This document shows, one piece after another, positions 5,219 to 5,476 of a stretch of 5,476 nucleotides of DNA; within the stretch, counting starts at the first letter, position 1; each line of letters opens with the position of its first letter. Made by a program: the position numbers and the translations under genes. The stretch is from contig CAITEM010000287.1 in the NCBI GenBank assembly GCA_903891395.1, positions 1 to 5,476 on the forward strand, written 5' to 3'. Under the pieces are notes generated by a model. The model was not told where the DNA came from. It saw nothing but the letters and a program-made list of their open reading frames with translations, and ran no database searches. Origin of the DNA: an uncultured Hyphomicrobiales bacterium. GTDB lineage: Bacteria > Pseudomonadota > Alphaproteobacteria > Rhizobiales > Xanthobacteraceae.

Positions 5219-5322
5219 GTCATTCCCGGGCGCGCGTAAGTGCGAATCCGGAATCCAGCGGTTTCATGCAGGGGCGGCTTCTGGATTCCGGGTCCGGCGC
5301 AAGTGCACCGTCCCGGAATGAC
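5219..5322. repeat. Long imperfect palindromic repeat (Hyphomicrobiales-type intergenic element)
   Basis: The segment opens with GTCATTCC (5219-5226) and closes with its inverse GGAATGAC (5315-5322). Inside, CCGGAATCCAG (5248-5258) is an exact 11-base inverse of CTGGATTCCGG (5281-5291), leaving a 22-base loop. The flanking GC-rich parts (GCGCGTAAGTGCG on the left, GGCGCAAGTGCAC on the right) pair only imperfectly. The layout and end sequences match the palindromic repeats I know from Bradyrhizobium, Rhodopseudomonas and relatives, which occur in many copies between genes. It begins five bases beyond the stop codon of the partial gene at the right edge and lies upstream of the ABM gene, so the hairpin could end or protect that transcript. 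Such elements are thought to be non-autonomous and moved by a transposase elsewhere; that part is inference. Confidence 0.8.
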
Positions 5323-5326
5323 GAAG

Positions 5327-5476
5327 CTAAATCGCCGGGATGCCGGCCGCCGCCTCGAGAATCGCGTTCTCGGCTTGCTCGGCCTTGGTCGGCTTCTTCA
5401 ACTGACGCGCCGCCGCTTTGGCGTTGATCTTGCGCTTGGCGATGCCGCCGAGCTTCTTGTCGGTCGCCTTTTCCTC
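5327..5476 (-). CDS. C-terminal 49 residues of an unrecognised Lys/Ala-rich protein (cut by window edge)
   Basis: The minus strand is open from the right edge to a TAG at 5329-5327 and encodes 49 residues beginning EEKATDKKLGGIAKRK and ending AENAILEAAAGIPAI. The stretch is rich in Lys, Ala and Glu, as expected of a soluble basic or helical tail. Codon third positions are mostly G or C, like the real genes nearby, and the opposite strand gives a worse translation. I do not recognise the family; a nucleic-acid-binding or coiled-coil tail is possible but unproven. The stop codon lies only four bases from the palindromic repeat, which would form in the 3' end of its transcript. The start and any domain lie outside the window. 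Confidence 0.6.
   Translation of the reverse strand, partial: EEKATDKKLGGIAKRKINAKAAARQLKKPTKAEQAENAILEAAAGIPAI

Noticed and set aside
4930..5427. 165-codon plus-strand frame over the ABM gene and palindromic repeat
   Set aside because: It runs antisense through the ABM gene and then through the repeat; the translation after about residue 75 is repeat-derived.

Overview
The window looks like chromosomal DNA from a high-GC alphaproteobacterium, most likely of the order Hyphomicrobiales and in the Bradyrhizobium/Rhodopseudomonas/Xanthobacteraceae neighbourhood. Three things support this: strong G/C preference at third codon positions, the gene order smc - dsbA-like - dciA (DUF721) facing mutY, which I know from many members of that order, and a GTCATTCC/GGAATGAC palindromic repeat of the type scattered through those genomes. 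The taxonomic call is inference from memory, not a database match.

Left part (1-2914), housekeeping. On the minus strand, read right to left, are dciA (helicase-loader family, DUF721), a thiol-disulfide oxidoreductase with a CPHC site and an export signal, and the first 65 codons of smc, cut by the window edge. mutY (A/G-specific adenine glycosylase) runs the other way. Its start lies 3 to 30 bases from the dciA start, depending on which ATG is used. The block joins replication (helicase loading), chromosome organisation (SMC) and oxidative-damage repair (MutY) with periplasmic disulfide chemistry. A small hairpin overlapping the mutY stop codon may end that transcript.

Middle part (2988-4810), accessory metabolism on the plus strand. 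An exported alpha/beta hydrolase of the plant methylesterase/hydroxynitrile-lyase-like type is followed after 68 bases by an SMP-30/gluconolactonase-family enzyme. The two are close enough to be one transcript and could form a small ester/lactone-hydrolysing pair, but the substrates cannot be read from the sequence.

Right part (4807-5476), minus strand. A 111-residue antibiotic-biosynthesis-monooxygenase (ABM) domain protein converges on the SMP-30 gene, and the two stop codons overlap by 4 bases. Upstream of it lie an AT-richer leader, a roughly 100-base imperfect palindromic repeat, and the last 49 codons of an unrecognised Lys/Ala-rich protein that enters from the right edge.

I saw no tRNA, rRNA, CRISPR array, insertion sequence or phage gene. 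Nothing here clearly amounts to a new biological system. The points most worth a second look are the gapless dciA/mutY start junction, the palindromic repeat, a short duplicated segment between the hydrolase and SMP-30 genes, and two unexplained inverted repeats.
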